DNA of 64,000 nucleotides from VFJQ01 sp044226525 (lineage in GTDB: Bacteria; Verrucomicrobiota; Verrucomicrobiia; Chthoniobacterales; Chthoniobacteraceae). How positions within the stretch are numbered: position 1 is the stretch's first letter; each line of letters begins with the position of its first letter. The notes below the pieces were generated by a model that was not told where the DNA came from, did no database searches, and saw only the letters and a list, made by a program, of their open reading frames with translations. The stretch lies in the NCBI GenBank assembly GCA_044226525.1, contig JBGAGV010000020.1, positions 62,001 to 126,000 of the forward strand, written 5' to 3'. A program made the translations under genes and the position numbers. This document shows positions 36,585 through 44,641 of the stretch, piece by piece.

Positions 36585-38663
36585 TCACGGCAGCACCAGT
36601 TTCTTCACCCGATCGATGCCCTCCTGCGCGTAATCGCTCGCGGGATAAAGCTGCTGGGCTTTGAGGAACTGGCTGAGCGAGGCGCCGAGCTGGTCGCGTT
36701 TTTCGAGATCCTGACCGGCGCGGAGCGTGCGGACAAAATCGGCGGCCTGCGTGGTGAGATCGGCGCGGAGCTGGCTCAGCTTCACGTCGTCCGGGAAATC
36801 CGCGGCGGCTTTCTCCACGCTCTCCCAGGCGCCGGCGTAGTTGCCCTGCCGTTTCATCTCCTCGGCGCGCATCGTCGCCGCCTCGATCTTTTTCATGTTG
36901 TCCAGCACATCCTGAAGCTGCTTCTGGCGGTCGGGATATTGCGCGGACGCGGCGATGAAGCGCGGACTGTCCTCGTAAATACGGCGGTAATTCTTTTGCG
37001 AAATGAGCTGCTGGAGATCGTTGAGCGCCTGCTGCTGCACGTCGCCCTGGTCGAAGATCTTCTGCGACATCTGCGCGAGCTCGGGATTGAGCGGCCACAA
37101 CTCCGCGGCGGCTCGAATTTCCTTTTCGAGGCTGTCCTTGTCGCCGCTCAGCGCAGCATTGCGGGCCTTGGCCAGATGCAACCGCGAGGCCTGCCGTGCC
37201 GTCTCGATCATCGCAGTCGGCTTCGACGCATCGAAGTCCTTCGCCATGGGAGCGAGGTCGGCGATGATCTTTTCGGCCCCGGTGAAGTCTTTTACCTCCA
37301 TTTTGGAGATCAGTTCATTCGACTTGTGCACGAAGGCCACGCACTTGCGCTTCTTCTCGCGGTCGAGCGTGCGAATCTCCGGCATGTATTCGCCGACCGT
37401 GAACGATTCGGCGAGCCGTTTGCTGGCGCTATCAAGTTCGTTGTTCTCGAGCAAAAAATCGAAGGCTTTCACGCCCTCGCGCACGTCGCGAATGGCCTCA
37501 TTCGCGAGCGCATCGAGCGTGCTGACGGTCGGTGAAAAGCCGGTGCCCTTGGTAAACATCTGGCGCGTTTCGTCGCTGACGTTCAGCTTCGCGTCGCCGT
37601 CCGCGAAAATGGCGCGGTAGAAGCGCGTGGCCATGAGCACATGCTGAAAACGCCGCTGGAAAAAGAACTGCACAATGAGGGCCTGATATTCGACCTTCGC
37701 CTGAATTTCCGAGAGCTCGCGTTTGATGTCGTTGGTTTTTTGCCGGGTCACCATCTCGGCGAGGCGCCGCTCCTTCCATCCGCCGGCTTCGATGGCAGCA
37801 CGCTTCGATTCCGCCGTCTGGTCTTCGCTATTGAGATTGGGCGCCTGCGGGAGGCCCGGAATGGCCGGTGGTTGGGGAGCGCCACCCGGAGGTTGTGGCT
37901 GCTGCGATTGACGCCGGCTCGAACTGCTGCCGCCCTGCCCGCGAGGCTGTTGCGCGGCCCGGGCGCTCTGTGCGGCGTTCGAGCTCAGGCGAGTCTGCGC
38001 CTCGAGCTGCATGATCTCGTATTGCATCGCGTTGTTCGCAGCGACGAGGCGCTGCTGCTGGCGCTGCGCGGACCACACCGTGTAGATGGCGTCGGCCAGC
38101 GAATCGCACAGCCGGGCATCGATGTCGTAATTCGAACCGCGGGTGAGCAGGCGAAAGCAGTAGTCGATCTGCTCGCGCGTGGCGTGGCCGGGAGCAAGAC
38201 GGGTGAGAATCTCGGAGATGACGGCCTGGTATTGCTGATCTTCCTGCGAGGTCGCCGCCGGGGCGTTGAGATATTTTTCGAACCGCGCGGCAAAGACTCG
38301 GTTATTGTTGATGTTCCAGGTCTTGCCGTCCCACATCAGCATATCGGTGCCAGGATCGAAGGCGGGCACGTCTTTGCCGAGGAAACTGCTCTGCGGGGTG
38401 ATGCCGGGAGCGGTGGAAGCCTGAGGGGCAGTAGCCGGGGCGGCTGCGGCTGGAGCCGGGGCAGGAGAGACTGCGGCTTGTGCACCGGGACCGGGTGCGG
38501 GGGCTGGGGCGGGTTGTGGAGGGGGCGCCGGGAGTTGGGCGGAGGCGTTGAACATCCAGCATCCCACACTCAACACCCAACATCCAATCAAGCTGAAGGT
38601 GGGTGAGAAGACCATCGGAGGTTCGATGTTGGATGCCGAGTGTTGGGTGTTTTCCCGCTTCAT
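36585..38663 (-). CDS. Secreted Pro/Ala-rich, TPR-like protein of unknown function
   Basis: 692 residues from ATG 38663, which overlaps the stop of the preceding gene (ATGA), so coupling favours this start; a later ATG (MVFSPTF...) is also possible. Residues 17-43 form a hydrophobic signal-like segment (FSLIGCWVLSVGCWMFNASA) then a Pro/Ala tract (about 45-90). The rest is mainly helical, with coiled-coil stretches near 200-350 and repeated helical pairs in the C-terminal 250 residues (AGAWESVEKAAADFPDDVKL, LSQFLKAQQLYPASDYAQEGI) that look like TPR or TPR-like repeats. No catalytic motif is seen. It follows a small membrane protein gene and signal peptidase, suggesting an envelope role. The hydrophobic N-terminus is encoded by a repeat element. 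Confidence 0.78.
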   Translation of the reverse strand: MKRENTQHSASNIEPPMVFSPTFSLIGCWVLSVGCWMFNASAQLPAPPPQPAPAPAPGPGAQAAVSPAPAPAAAAPATAPQASTAPGITPQSSFLGKDVPAFDPGTDMLMWDGKTWNINNNRVFAARFEKYLNAPAATSQEDQQYQAVISEILTRLAPGHATREQIDYCFRLLTRGSNYDIDARLCDSLADAIYTVWSAQRQQQRLVAANNAMQYEIMQLEAQTRLSSNAAQSARAAQQPRGQGGSSSSRRQSQQPQPPGGAPQPPAIPGLPQAPNLNSEDQTAESKRAAIEAGGWKERRLAEMVTRQKTNDIKRELSEIQAKVEYQALIVQFFFQRRFQHVLMATRFYRAIFADGDAKLNVSDETRQMFTKGTGFSPTVSTLDALANEAIRDVREGVKAFDFLLENNELDSASKRLAESFTVGEYMPEIRTLDREKKRKCVAFVHKSNELISKMEVKDFTGAEKIIADLAPMAKDFDASKPTAMIETARQASRLHLAKARNAALSGDKDSLEKEIRAAAELWPLNPELAQMSQKIFDQGDVQQQALNDLQQLISQKNYRRIYEDSPRFIAASAQYPDRQKQLQDVLDNMKKIEAATMRAEEMKRQGNYAGAWESVEKAAADFPDDVKLSQLRADLTTQAADFVRTLRAGQDLEKRDQLGASLSQFLKAQQLYPASDYAQEGIDRVKKLVLP
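38551..38651. repeat. Inverted micro-tandem repeat element B (7-bp period, inside coding sequence)
   Basis: Left arm 38551-38589 splits into AACATCC, AGCATCC, CACACTC, AACACCC, AACATCC; right arm 38617-38651, read on the minus strand, into AACACCC, AACACTC, GGCATCC, AACATCG, AACCTCC. The 27-bp spacer and both arms lie within the first 40 codons of the 692-residue protein. Confidence 0.85.
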
Positions 38664-39049
38664 GCTTTGCGGACCTCCTGCACGCGCAATACGCCTTTAT
38701 TGCCGACTTCGATTTTGAAGATGAATCGCTGGCCGCGCTCGATGTTCATCGCGCCGAGCTGCGGCGGCACGAGAATCGCCAGCATCTCGCCGTTGCTCTC
38801 GACCGCGAATAGTCGGCCGCTCGAGGCCGACCAATCGATCGACTTCGCGACCGTCGCGTCGAGCTTGTAAATATTTCCGCGCAAACTGTTGGAGTTTTCG
38901 AGGTAATCTTTCACCGGCAGCGGCGCGACAGTGCGGAACGGATCGCCCTGCGAGCGAATCAGCAACCCGCCGGCAATCGCGGCGACGACCAGCAAAGCGG
39001 CGGCAACAAGCCACAGCGGGTGAGCGGAGGAACTGGCGCGGCGGGGCAT
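38660..39049 (-). CDS. Small single-pass membrane protein, possible OB-fold
   Basis: 129 residues from ATG 39049; the longer frame to 39097 only translates repeat element C. One N-terminal transmembrane helix (about 12-33, LWLVAAALLVVAAIAGGLL) leaves about 95 residues outside the cytoplasm. The soluble part, with NIYKLDATVAKSIDWSASSGRLFAVESNG, AILVPPQLGAMNIERGQRFIFKIEVGNKGVLRVQEV, alternates short strands and turns in a way that suggests a small beta-barrel or OB fold, but I cannot name a family. Its stop overlaps the start of the 692-residue protein; upstream is signal peptidase I. Likely an accessory envelope protein. Confidence 0.7.
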   Translation of the reverse strand: MPRRASSSAHPLWLVAAALLVVAAIAGGLLIRSQGDPFRTVAPLPVKDYLENSNSLRGNIYKLDATVAKSIDWSASSGRLFAVESNGEMLAILVPPQLGAMNIERGQRFIFKIEVGNKGVLRVQEVRKA

Positions 39050-39052
39050 GGT

Positions 39053-39148
39053 GGGAATTTCGGATTCTGGGATTCCCGGATTCCGGGATTCAGACACCTC
39101 AATAGAACACGAATCCCGAAATCCCGGAATCCCGAAATCCCGAAATCA
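39053..39148. repeat. Inverted micro-tandem repeat element C (8-bp period)
   Basis: Right arm 39111-39148 is GAATCCCG and AAATCCCG alternating with exact 8-bp phase for four units; left arm 39053-39091, read on the minus strand, is GAATCCCG, GAATCCGG, GAATCCCA, GAATCCGA plus a partial unit. The spacer is 19 bp. The lepB stop codon (39146) lies at the edge of the right arm. Confidence 0.9.
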
Positions 39149-40354
39149 TTTCGTCAGCCCGAAATGCGGCCAGAACGGCCAATAGACGAGCAGAGCGCGG
39201 CCCATGATGGCTTTCTCCGGCACGGTCCCCCAACCGCGGCTGTCCCACGAATTGTAGCTGTTGTCGCCGAGAGCGAAGTATTCGTGCGCCGGCACGGTGA
39301 AGGTTTCATCCGGATCGCTCAGGAAGTTCATCTTGTAGAGGAAGACCTGCTGATCGTAGCCTTTCTGTTCGCTGCCGTTGCCGTAGCCGCGGTAGCCCTT
39401 GTTGGGCTGCTCACGTGACCCGCTCATCACCCGCCCGAAGGCTGGCTCTTCGGCGCGCTTGCCGTTGATGAACAACTCCGGCGGTCGAATTTGAAGCGTG
39501 TCGCCCGGGGTCGCTCCAAGCCGCTTGATGTAATACTGCGAGGTGGCGCTGCGTGATTTGATCTGCGCGATATCCGCCGTGCTGAAGACGAACGTCGAGC
39601 CGCGATGCGGCCGGACAAAGTGATAACTGAATTTGTCCACGAAAACATGGTCGCCCGCATCGAAATAGCCACGCAGAATCGGTTCGCCCGGCTCGTAAAT
39701 CTTCCGGCCCCAGACCGTTTCGGGAAACTGCGAATTCATCGTCTCGGGCGCCTCGGATACGAAATAACTGCGTTCGCGTCCCGACTCGGTGCGGGTGACG
39801 ATTTCCGCACGATCGAAGATGCCGCGATTGACTCCCGGGATGCGCGTCACGAGCGGCAGCGGCGATTTTGCCGATCTAATCCCGATCACCTGCTCTTTTT
39901 CCTCCGCGACGAAATTCACATAATGCCGCCCAAAAATCGGCACGCTCAGCAACCGGACGAGCGGATTCGGCGGGGGCTCTTTCGTCTCGTGGAAGATGAT
40001 GCCGTTCAGCGTTGGAAACATCGAGCTGGTCGGGATGGTGAACGGCTGGAGATAATACGTGCGCACTCCCAGCGCGACGACGATGGCCACCAGGAAAACC
40101 TCCACGTTTTCCCGCCACCATGCATCCGGCTCCGGCTTGGTGAGCTTGCCGCACACCTTATCGAGCACAGTCGCCTGCGCCTCGATGGCCTCGCGATCGC
40201 TCGTCTTCACCACGGCATCGAGCTTGTCGATTTCCTGGTTTACCTCGGCGATCACTTCCTCGGTCACGAGATCGCGTTTGTAGGCGAGCAGTTTGCGAGC
40301 GTCTTTGACGAACTGGCGCCCCAGTTTGACGTGGCGCGGGGTGAAAGGAAACAT
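39146..40354 (-). CDS. lepB: Signal peptidase I
   Basis: 402 residues from ATG 40354 (a further ATG at 40399 adds 15 residues of doubtful origin). An N-terminal cytoplasmic helical domain (about 1-85) precedes the transmembrane segment VEVFLVAIVVALGVRTYYLQPF. The serine box is IPTSSMFPTLNG and the lysine box YYIKRLGATPGDTLQI; the final box is ALGDNSYNSWDSRGWG. Cleaves signal peptides on the periplasmic side. Longer than the usual 250-320 residues because of insertions before and between boxes, including a stretch with FGRHYVNFVAEEKEQV. It would process the many exported proteins of this genome. Confidence 0.92.
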   Translation of the reverse strand: MFPFTPRHVKLGRQFVKDARKLLAYKRDLVTEEVIAEVNQEIDKLDAVVKTSDREAIEAQATVLDKVCGKLTKPEPDAWWRENVEVFLVAIVVALGVRTYYLQPFTIPTSSMFPTLNGIIFHETKEPPPNPLVRLLSVPIFGRHYVNFVAEEKEQVIGIRSAKSPLPLVTRIPGVNRGIFDRAEIVTRTESGRERSYFVSEAPETMNSQFPETVWGRKIYEPGEPILRGYFDAGDHVFVDKFSYHFVRPHRGSTFVFSTADIAQIKSRSATSQYYIKRLGATPGDTLQIRPPELFINGKRAEEPAFGRVMSGSREQPNKGYRGYGNGSEQKGYDQQVFLYKMNFLSDPDETFTVPAHEYFALGDNSYNSWDSRGWGTVPEKAIMGRALLVYWPFWPHFGLTK

Positions 40355-40410
40355 GGCGGGCGCGGAGTAGCCGGGGATGAGGGGAGGTGCAACCTCCAAC
40401 TGAAACTGGG

Positions 40411-40505
40411 AGGATGAAGGATGAAGGTCGAAATGCTCTCACACGGACGTTTGCTCCCGCGCCATCCCGGAGCGGCGCACCCTTTCGACCTTCATCCTTC
40501 ATCCT
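40411..40505. repeat. Perfect 23-bp inverted repeat, element D (7-bp period)
   Basis: The arms 40411-40433 and 40483-40505 are exact reverse complements over 23 bp with a 49-bp spacer. Each arm is built from AGGATGA twice then AGGTCGA. It lies between glnB and lepB, immediately downstream of the glnB terminator. Confidence 0.92.
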
Positions 40506-40517
40506 TTGCCCTTTCTG

Positions 40518-40556
40518 AAAAAAAAACCGGCGCCGCCCCACTCGGAGCGGCGCCGG
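40518..40556 (-). terminator. Intrinsic terminator of the amt-glnB operon
   Basis: A perfect 10-bp G/C stem (40527-40536 with 40547-40556), 10-nt loop, followed on the minus strand by nine T residues (A-run 40518-40526). It is 29 bp past the glnB stop and ends that transcript. Confidence 0.93.
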
Positions 40557-40585
40557 CCAGATACCAAGGACCTGACTAGGACTAA

Positions 40586-40924
40586 CTACACAGCTTTCTC
40601 GCCTTTTTCCTCGGTGCGGATGCGGATGGCATCCTCCACCGGGCTGACGAAGACCTTACCGTCGCCGATCTTGCCGGTCTTGGCGGCTTTGATGATGGCG
40701 GCGGCAGCGGACTCGACGAGCGCGTCGGCGACGACCACGTCGATCTTGATCTTGGGCAGGAAGTCCACGGTGTATTCACTGCCGCGATAGATCTCGGTGT
40801 GGCCCTTCTGACGGCCGAAGCCTTTCACTTCGGAGACCGTCATGCCTTCCACGCCGACTTCCGCCAGCGCGTCTTTCACTTCCTCGAGCTTGAATGGTTT
40901 GATGATCGCTTCGATTTTCTTCAC
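40586..40924 (-). CDS. glnB: Nitrogen regulatory protein P-II
   Basis: 112 residues. All PII hallmarks are present: MKKIEAIIKPFKLEEVKDAL, the T-loop GFGRQKGHTEIYRGSEYTVDFLPK with Tyr51 (the usual uridylylation residue), and GKIGDGKVFVSPVEDAIRIRT. Trimeric sensor of 2-oxoglutarate and ATP/ADP that binds and gates ammonium channels and controls nitrogen enzymes. Lies 102 bp downstream of amt on the same strand, so GlnK-type function is likely. The gap contains a hairpin at about 40972-41001 that may shape expression of the second gene. Confidence 0.95.
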   Translation of the reverse strand: MKKIEAIIKPFKLEEVKDALAEVGVEGMTVSEVKGFGRQKGHTEIYRGSEYTVDFLPKIKIDVVVADALVESAAAAIIKAAKTGKIGDGKVFVSPVEDAIRIRTEEKGEKAV

Positions 40925-41026
40925 GTTATTAGGACGGGGTGTTGAGTTGAACTGATTTCGCCTCCGCCCCGCTCTTCCGGCCTCGCGAGGAGGCGGAAGA
41001 GGGAGTGGATATGAGGCGGGAGTGCG

Positions 41027-42667
41027 TTAGATGATGTAACCTTCTTCGCCATGCTCGCTGATGTCGAGACCAGCGGTTTCGACTTCGACGGTCGGGCGCA
41101 GGCCCACGATCAGTTTCACGATGAACGCGATGATGGCGGTCGCCACGACGCTGAGCACGATGGTGAGCACGCAAGCCTTGATCTGCGCGCCGACGAGGCC
41201 GCCTTCGGTCACGAGCTTGGCCAGGCCATTCTTGGTGGCGTAGCTGCCGACGAGGTTCGCATTGACGTCCTTGGTGGCGAGCACGCCGGTGAGGATGGCA
41301 CCAAGGGTGCCGCCCACGCCATGAACGCCAAAGGTGTCGAGGGCGTCATCCATGCCGAGGATCGGCTTGAGGAAGACCACCGAGATGTAGGGCACGATGC
41401 CGGCGAGCACGCCGATGATCATGGCGCCCTTCGGATTCACGAAACCGCAAGCGGGCGTGATCACGACCAGGCCGGCCACGATGCCGGAGCAGAAGCCGAG
41501 GATGGACGGATGACCCTTGTGCACCCACTCGACGATTGCCCACACGAAGCCACCGACGGCGGCGGCGAGCGTGGTGGTCATGAACGCATTGGCGGCGACG
41601 CCGTCAGCGGCGAGCGCGGAGCCCGCATTGAAGCCATACCAGCCGACCCACAGCATGCCTGTGCCGACCATACAGAGCACCATGGAGTGCGGAGCCATCT
41701 TCTCTTTGCCGAAGCCCGTGCGCTTGCCGAGGATGATGCAGAGCACCAACGCCGACCAGCCCGAGCTCATGTGGACCACGGTGCCGCCGGCGAAGTCGAT
41801 CGCCGGAATCTTCGCGTCACCATTCCAGACGCCGTTCATGTAACCATCGAAGCCCCAGACCATGTGCGCGAGCGGGAAATAGACAGCAAACATCCACAGC
41901 GTGACGAAGAGTAGCACGGCGATGAATTTCATGCGCTCGGCGATCGCGCCGATGATCAGCGCGGGCGTGATGATCGCGAACATAAGCTGATACATCGAGA
42001 ACGTCGCGGCGCTCGGCCAGGCGGTGTAGTTCGTATTCGGCGCGCCGGTCACGTCCTTGAGGAAGAGATACTTCGTCGATCCGATGAATGCATTGCCACC
42101 GTAAGGATCGCCCGCTTCGCCGAAGATCAGCGAGAAGCCACAGACATACCAGAGGATCGTCACCAGACCGGCGATGCCCATGCACTGCGCCAGCACGGAG
42201 AGGACGTTCTTCTTGCGGACGAGACCGCCGTAGAAGAGCGCCAAGCCGGGCAGGGTCATGAAGAGCACCAGCGCAGCACAAACCATGATGAAGGCGTTGT
42301 GACCCGGGCCGGCGACACCGATCTTGGTGGCCCACTTCTTATCGCCGTCCACACCCGGAGCGACGTTGTTGAAATAGGTCTCGAGGTCGAACACGCGCTG
42401 CTCGAGCGTCGCGTCAGGGAGCTTGTCACCAGCCGCAGCGGGGGCGGGCTCAGCCGCTGGCGCGGCAGCCGGGGCGGGGGCGGGTTCCGGAGCCTTGGCC
42501 GCTTCCGCCGGTTTGGGGGCGGGTGGCGGCGGAGCCGGGGCTGGGGCGGGCTCAGCCGCTGGGGCTGGGGCGGGCGCCGGAGCGGCGTCTTGAGCGAAGG
42601 CTCCGAGAGGGGATGCCACCAGCAGGGCTGCGGCGCACCAGACGGAGAGGTGATGGGTTAGTTTCAT
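41027..42667 (-). CDS. amt: Ammonium transporter with Pro/Ala-rich N-terminal extension
   Basis: 546 residues from ATG 42667 (the open frame extends upstream without similarity). A signal peptide (MKLTHHLSVWCAAALLVASPLGAFA) is followed by about 75 residues dominated by Ala, Pro and Glu, a short amphipathic segment (LEQRVFDLETYFNNVAPGV), then the channel proper with about 11 helices (HNAFIMVCAALVLFMTLPGLALFYGGLV, DFAGGTVVHMSSGWSALVLCIILGKR, GFVWAIVEWVHKGHPSILGFCSGIVAGLV). The Amt twin-His motif is placed in DFAGGTVVHM (His) and FGVHGVGG (His). Imports ammonium; regulated by PII. The extension is unusual for the family. A sigma-54 promoter lies upstream. Confidence 0.92.
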   Translation of the reverse strand: MKLTHHLSVWCAAALLVASPLGAFAQDAAPAPAPAPAAEPAPAPAPPPPAPKPAEAAKAPEPAPAPAAAPAAEPAPAAAGDKLPDATLEQRVFDLETYFNNVAPGVDGDKKWATKIGVAGPGHNAFIMVCAALVLFMTLPGLALFYGGLVRKKNVLSVLAQCMGIAGLVTILWYVCGFSLIFGEAGDPYGGNAFIGSTKYLFLKDVTGAPNTNYTAWPSAATFSMYQLMFAIITPALIIGAIAERMKFIAVLLFVTLWMFAVYFPLAHMVWGFDGYMNGVWNGDAKIPAIDFAGGTVVHMSSGWSALVLCIILGKRTGFGKEKMAPHSMVLCMVGTGMLWVGWYGFNAGSALAADGVAANAFMTTTLAAAVGGFVWAIVEWVHKGHPSILGFCSGIVAGLVVITPACGFVNPKGAMIIGVLAGIVPYISVVFLKPILGMDDALDTFGVHGVGGTLGAILTGVLATKDVNANLVGSYATKNGLAKLVTEGGLVGAQIKACVLTIVLSVVATAIIAFIVKLIVGLRPTVEVETAGLDISEHGEEGYII

Positions 42668-42755
42668 CAGATGAGTTTGATGTGGTTGTTGTTTTTTGAC
42701 GATGTCACCTCGGTCAGACTCCCCTAGGGGCGACGCGAAGCGCGCGGCGCGCCTT

Positions 42756-42771
42756 AGCAACGCCTGTGCCA
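42756..42771 (-). promoter_or_regulatory. Sigma-54 promoter for amt-glnB
   Basis: On the minus strand the sequence reads TGGCAC-N5-TTGCT, an exact match to the -24/-12 consensus with the required spacing. The predicted start site is about 75-80 nt upstream of the amt ATG. It suggests nitrogen-responsive control through RpoN and an enhancer-binding protein. Confidence 0.88.
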
Positions 42772-42958
42772 GCGGTTGAATTGCCGCGATTTACAGAAGG
42801 CAAAATGTCGGGGAGGACAATTTCACCACACTGGCTCCTGCTCATTTCCAGCCAACGGCTACCGCCGTTGTTCAAAACGCGACATCCCTTCCCTCAGAGG
42901 CATTTACTGGCCGAATGTCCCCGTTGCGGTGCGACGCTTCCCACCGCTAGATATTCCG

Positions 42959-44641
42959 GTGCGCTGGATCTTCCCTGACCCGCTCGACGAGCCTGCTCTC
43001 GCGTCTTTTGCGCGGGATGTGGGCGTTCCTATTTTTCTCGCCGGTATTCTGTGGCGTCGCGGTCTCCGCGATGTCCCGACCGCGGCGGCTTTCCTCGACC
43101 CTCGGCTGAAATCGCTTCGCGATCCGTTTTTGCTGCCGGATATGAGTAACGCGGTTGATCGTGTCATCCGCGCGATCGAAAACAGGGAGCGCCTCGTTTT
43201 CTACGGCGACTACGATGTAGATGGGGTCAGCTCGCTCGCCCTGCTCACCCGCGTCCTGCGCGCTTGTGGAGCCGATCCCTCGTGTTTCCTGCCGCACCGG
43301 GTCGATGAAGGCTACGGCTTGTCGGCGGAAGGGATTGCTCGCTGCCTCGAAGAACATCGGCCCCAGTTGCTCATCGCGGTGGATTGCGGCACCACCTCCG
43401 TCGCGGAGATCGATCTCTTACGCCAGCACGGTGTCGATGTGATCGTGCTCGATCACCACGAATGCGCAGCGAATTTGCCCGCGTGCGTAGCTTTGGTGAA
43501 TCCGAAGCTCGGTTCCTCCGACCGTCATCTCTGCAGCGCTGGGCTCGCCTTCAAATTTGCCCACGCCTTGTTGAAGCGGCGCCCGGTGGCGGGTTTTAAT
43601 CTGCGCCACGTGCTCGATCTGGTCGCGCTCGGCACTGTGGCCGATCTTGTTCCGCTCATCGACGAAAACCGCCTCCTCGTGAAGCACGGTCTCCTGCGGC
43701 TGGCCTGCTCCTCCTGGGTTGGCGTGCGCGCCTTGATCGAAGTCGCCGGCGTCGACGCGCCATTTACTGCTGCTCACGTCGGCTTTGGCCTCGGCCCTCG
43801 CCTGAACGCTGCCGGCCGCCTCGGCACCGCCCGCGATGCGCTCGAACTGCTCCTCACCGACGACTCCGCGAAGGCTTGGTCGATCGCTTCCGCACTCGAC
43901 GCCCTGAACCGGGAACGGCGAGCTGTCGAAGATCGGGTCTGCTCTGAAGCTGAAGACGACATCGCTCGCTGGTTCGACCCCGCTCTGCACGCGGCCATCG
44001 TCGTGGGTCGCGCGGGTTGGCATCAAGGGGTCATCGGCATCGTCGCTTCCCGGATTTCGCGCCGCCACCATCGGCCGACCATCGTGGTGAGTATCGACGA
44101 GACTGGCGCTGGCAAAGGCAGCGGGCGCAGCATCTCGGGTTTCTCGCTCGTCTCGGCCCTGTCGTCGTGTTCCACCCACCTGGACCGCTACGGAGGACAC
44201 GACCTGGCGGCCGGTCTCTCTTTGGGCGAATCGAAGCTGGCCCCTTTCCGCGAAGCTTTCCTCAGCCTCGCTCAAACCAGCCTGACGGCGGAACAATTAC
44301 AGCCCCGCCTTCATCTTGAGGCTGAGCTTCGGTTGGGTGAGATTGATCTGGATTTGCTCTTACGCGTCGAATCCCTGGCTCCTTACGGCACCGGCCATCG
44401 CCAGCCAATGTTCTACGCCCGGGGAATAACCCCTGCCATGGCTCCCCGGGTGCTCAAGGAAAAGCACATGAGTTTCCTTTTGCGTCAGAGAGGAGCGGAA
44501 GTTCGGGCGATCTGGTTCGGCAGTGCAGCAAATCCCCTCCCCAAGCCCCCGTGGGACATCGCTTTCGAGCTGAGCCGAAACGAATATCAAGGCTCCGTTA
44601 CCGCGCAGATTCAGATCACTGCTCTACGCGCTTCGGCCTGA
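42959..44641 (+). CDS. recJ: Single-stranded-DNA exonuclease RecJ
   Basis: 560 residues if GTG 42959 is used; other starts (GTG 42929, ATG 42776) are possible and the choice is uncertain. The DHH family motifs are clear: YGDYDVDGVSSLALLTRVL (motif I), AVDCGTTSV (II), VIVLDHHECAANLP (DHH, III), LGTVADLVPLIDENR (IV, GTVAD), and the DHHA1 region with FGLGPRLNAAGRLG and GSGRSISGF. 5'-3' exonuclease in mismatch and recombinational repair. Divergent from amt: the start region overlaps the sigma-54 promoter region, so expression of the two may interact. Confidence 0.9.
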   Translation: MRWIFPDPLDEPALASFARDVGVPIFLAGILWRRGLRDVPTAAAFLDPRLKSLRDPFLLPDMSNAVDRVIRAIENRERLVFYGDYDVDGVSSLALLTRVLRACGADPSCFLPHRVDEGYGLSAEGIARCLEEHRPQLLIAVDCGTTSVAEIDLLRQHGVDVIVLDHHECAANLPACVALVNPKLGSSDRHLCSAGLAFKFAHALLKRRPVAGFNLRHVLDLVALGTVADLVPLIDENRLLVKHGLLRLACSSWVGVRALIEVAGVDAPFTAAHVGFGLGPRLNAAGRLGTARDALELLLTDDSAKAWSIASALDALNRERRAVEDRVCSEAEDDIARWFDPALHAAIVVGRAGWHQGVIGIVASRISRRHHRPTIVVSIDETGAGKGSGRSISGFSLVSALSSCSTHLDRYGGHDLAAGLSLGESKLAPFREAFLSLAQTSLTAEQLQPRLHLEAELRLGEIDLDLLLRVESLAPYGTGHRQPMFYARGITPAMAPRVLKEKHMSFLLRQRGAEVRAIWFGSAANPLPKPPWDIAFELSRNEYQGSVTAQIQITALRASA

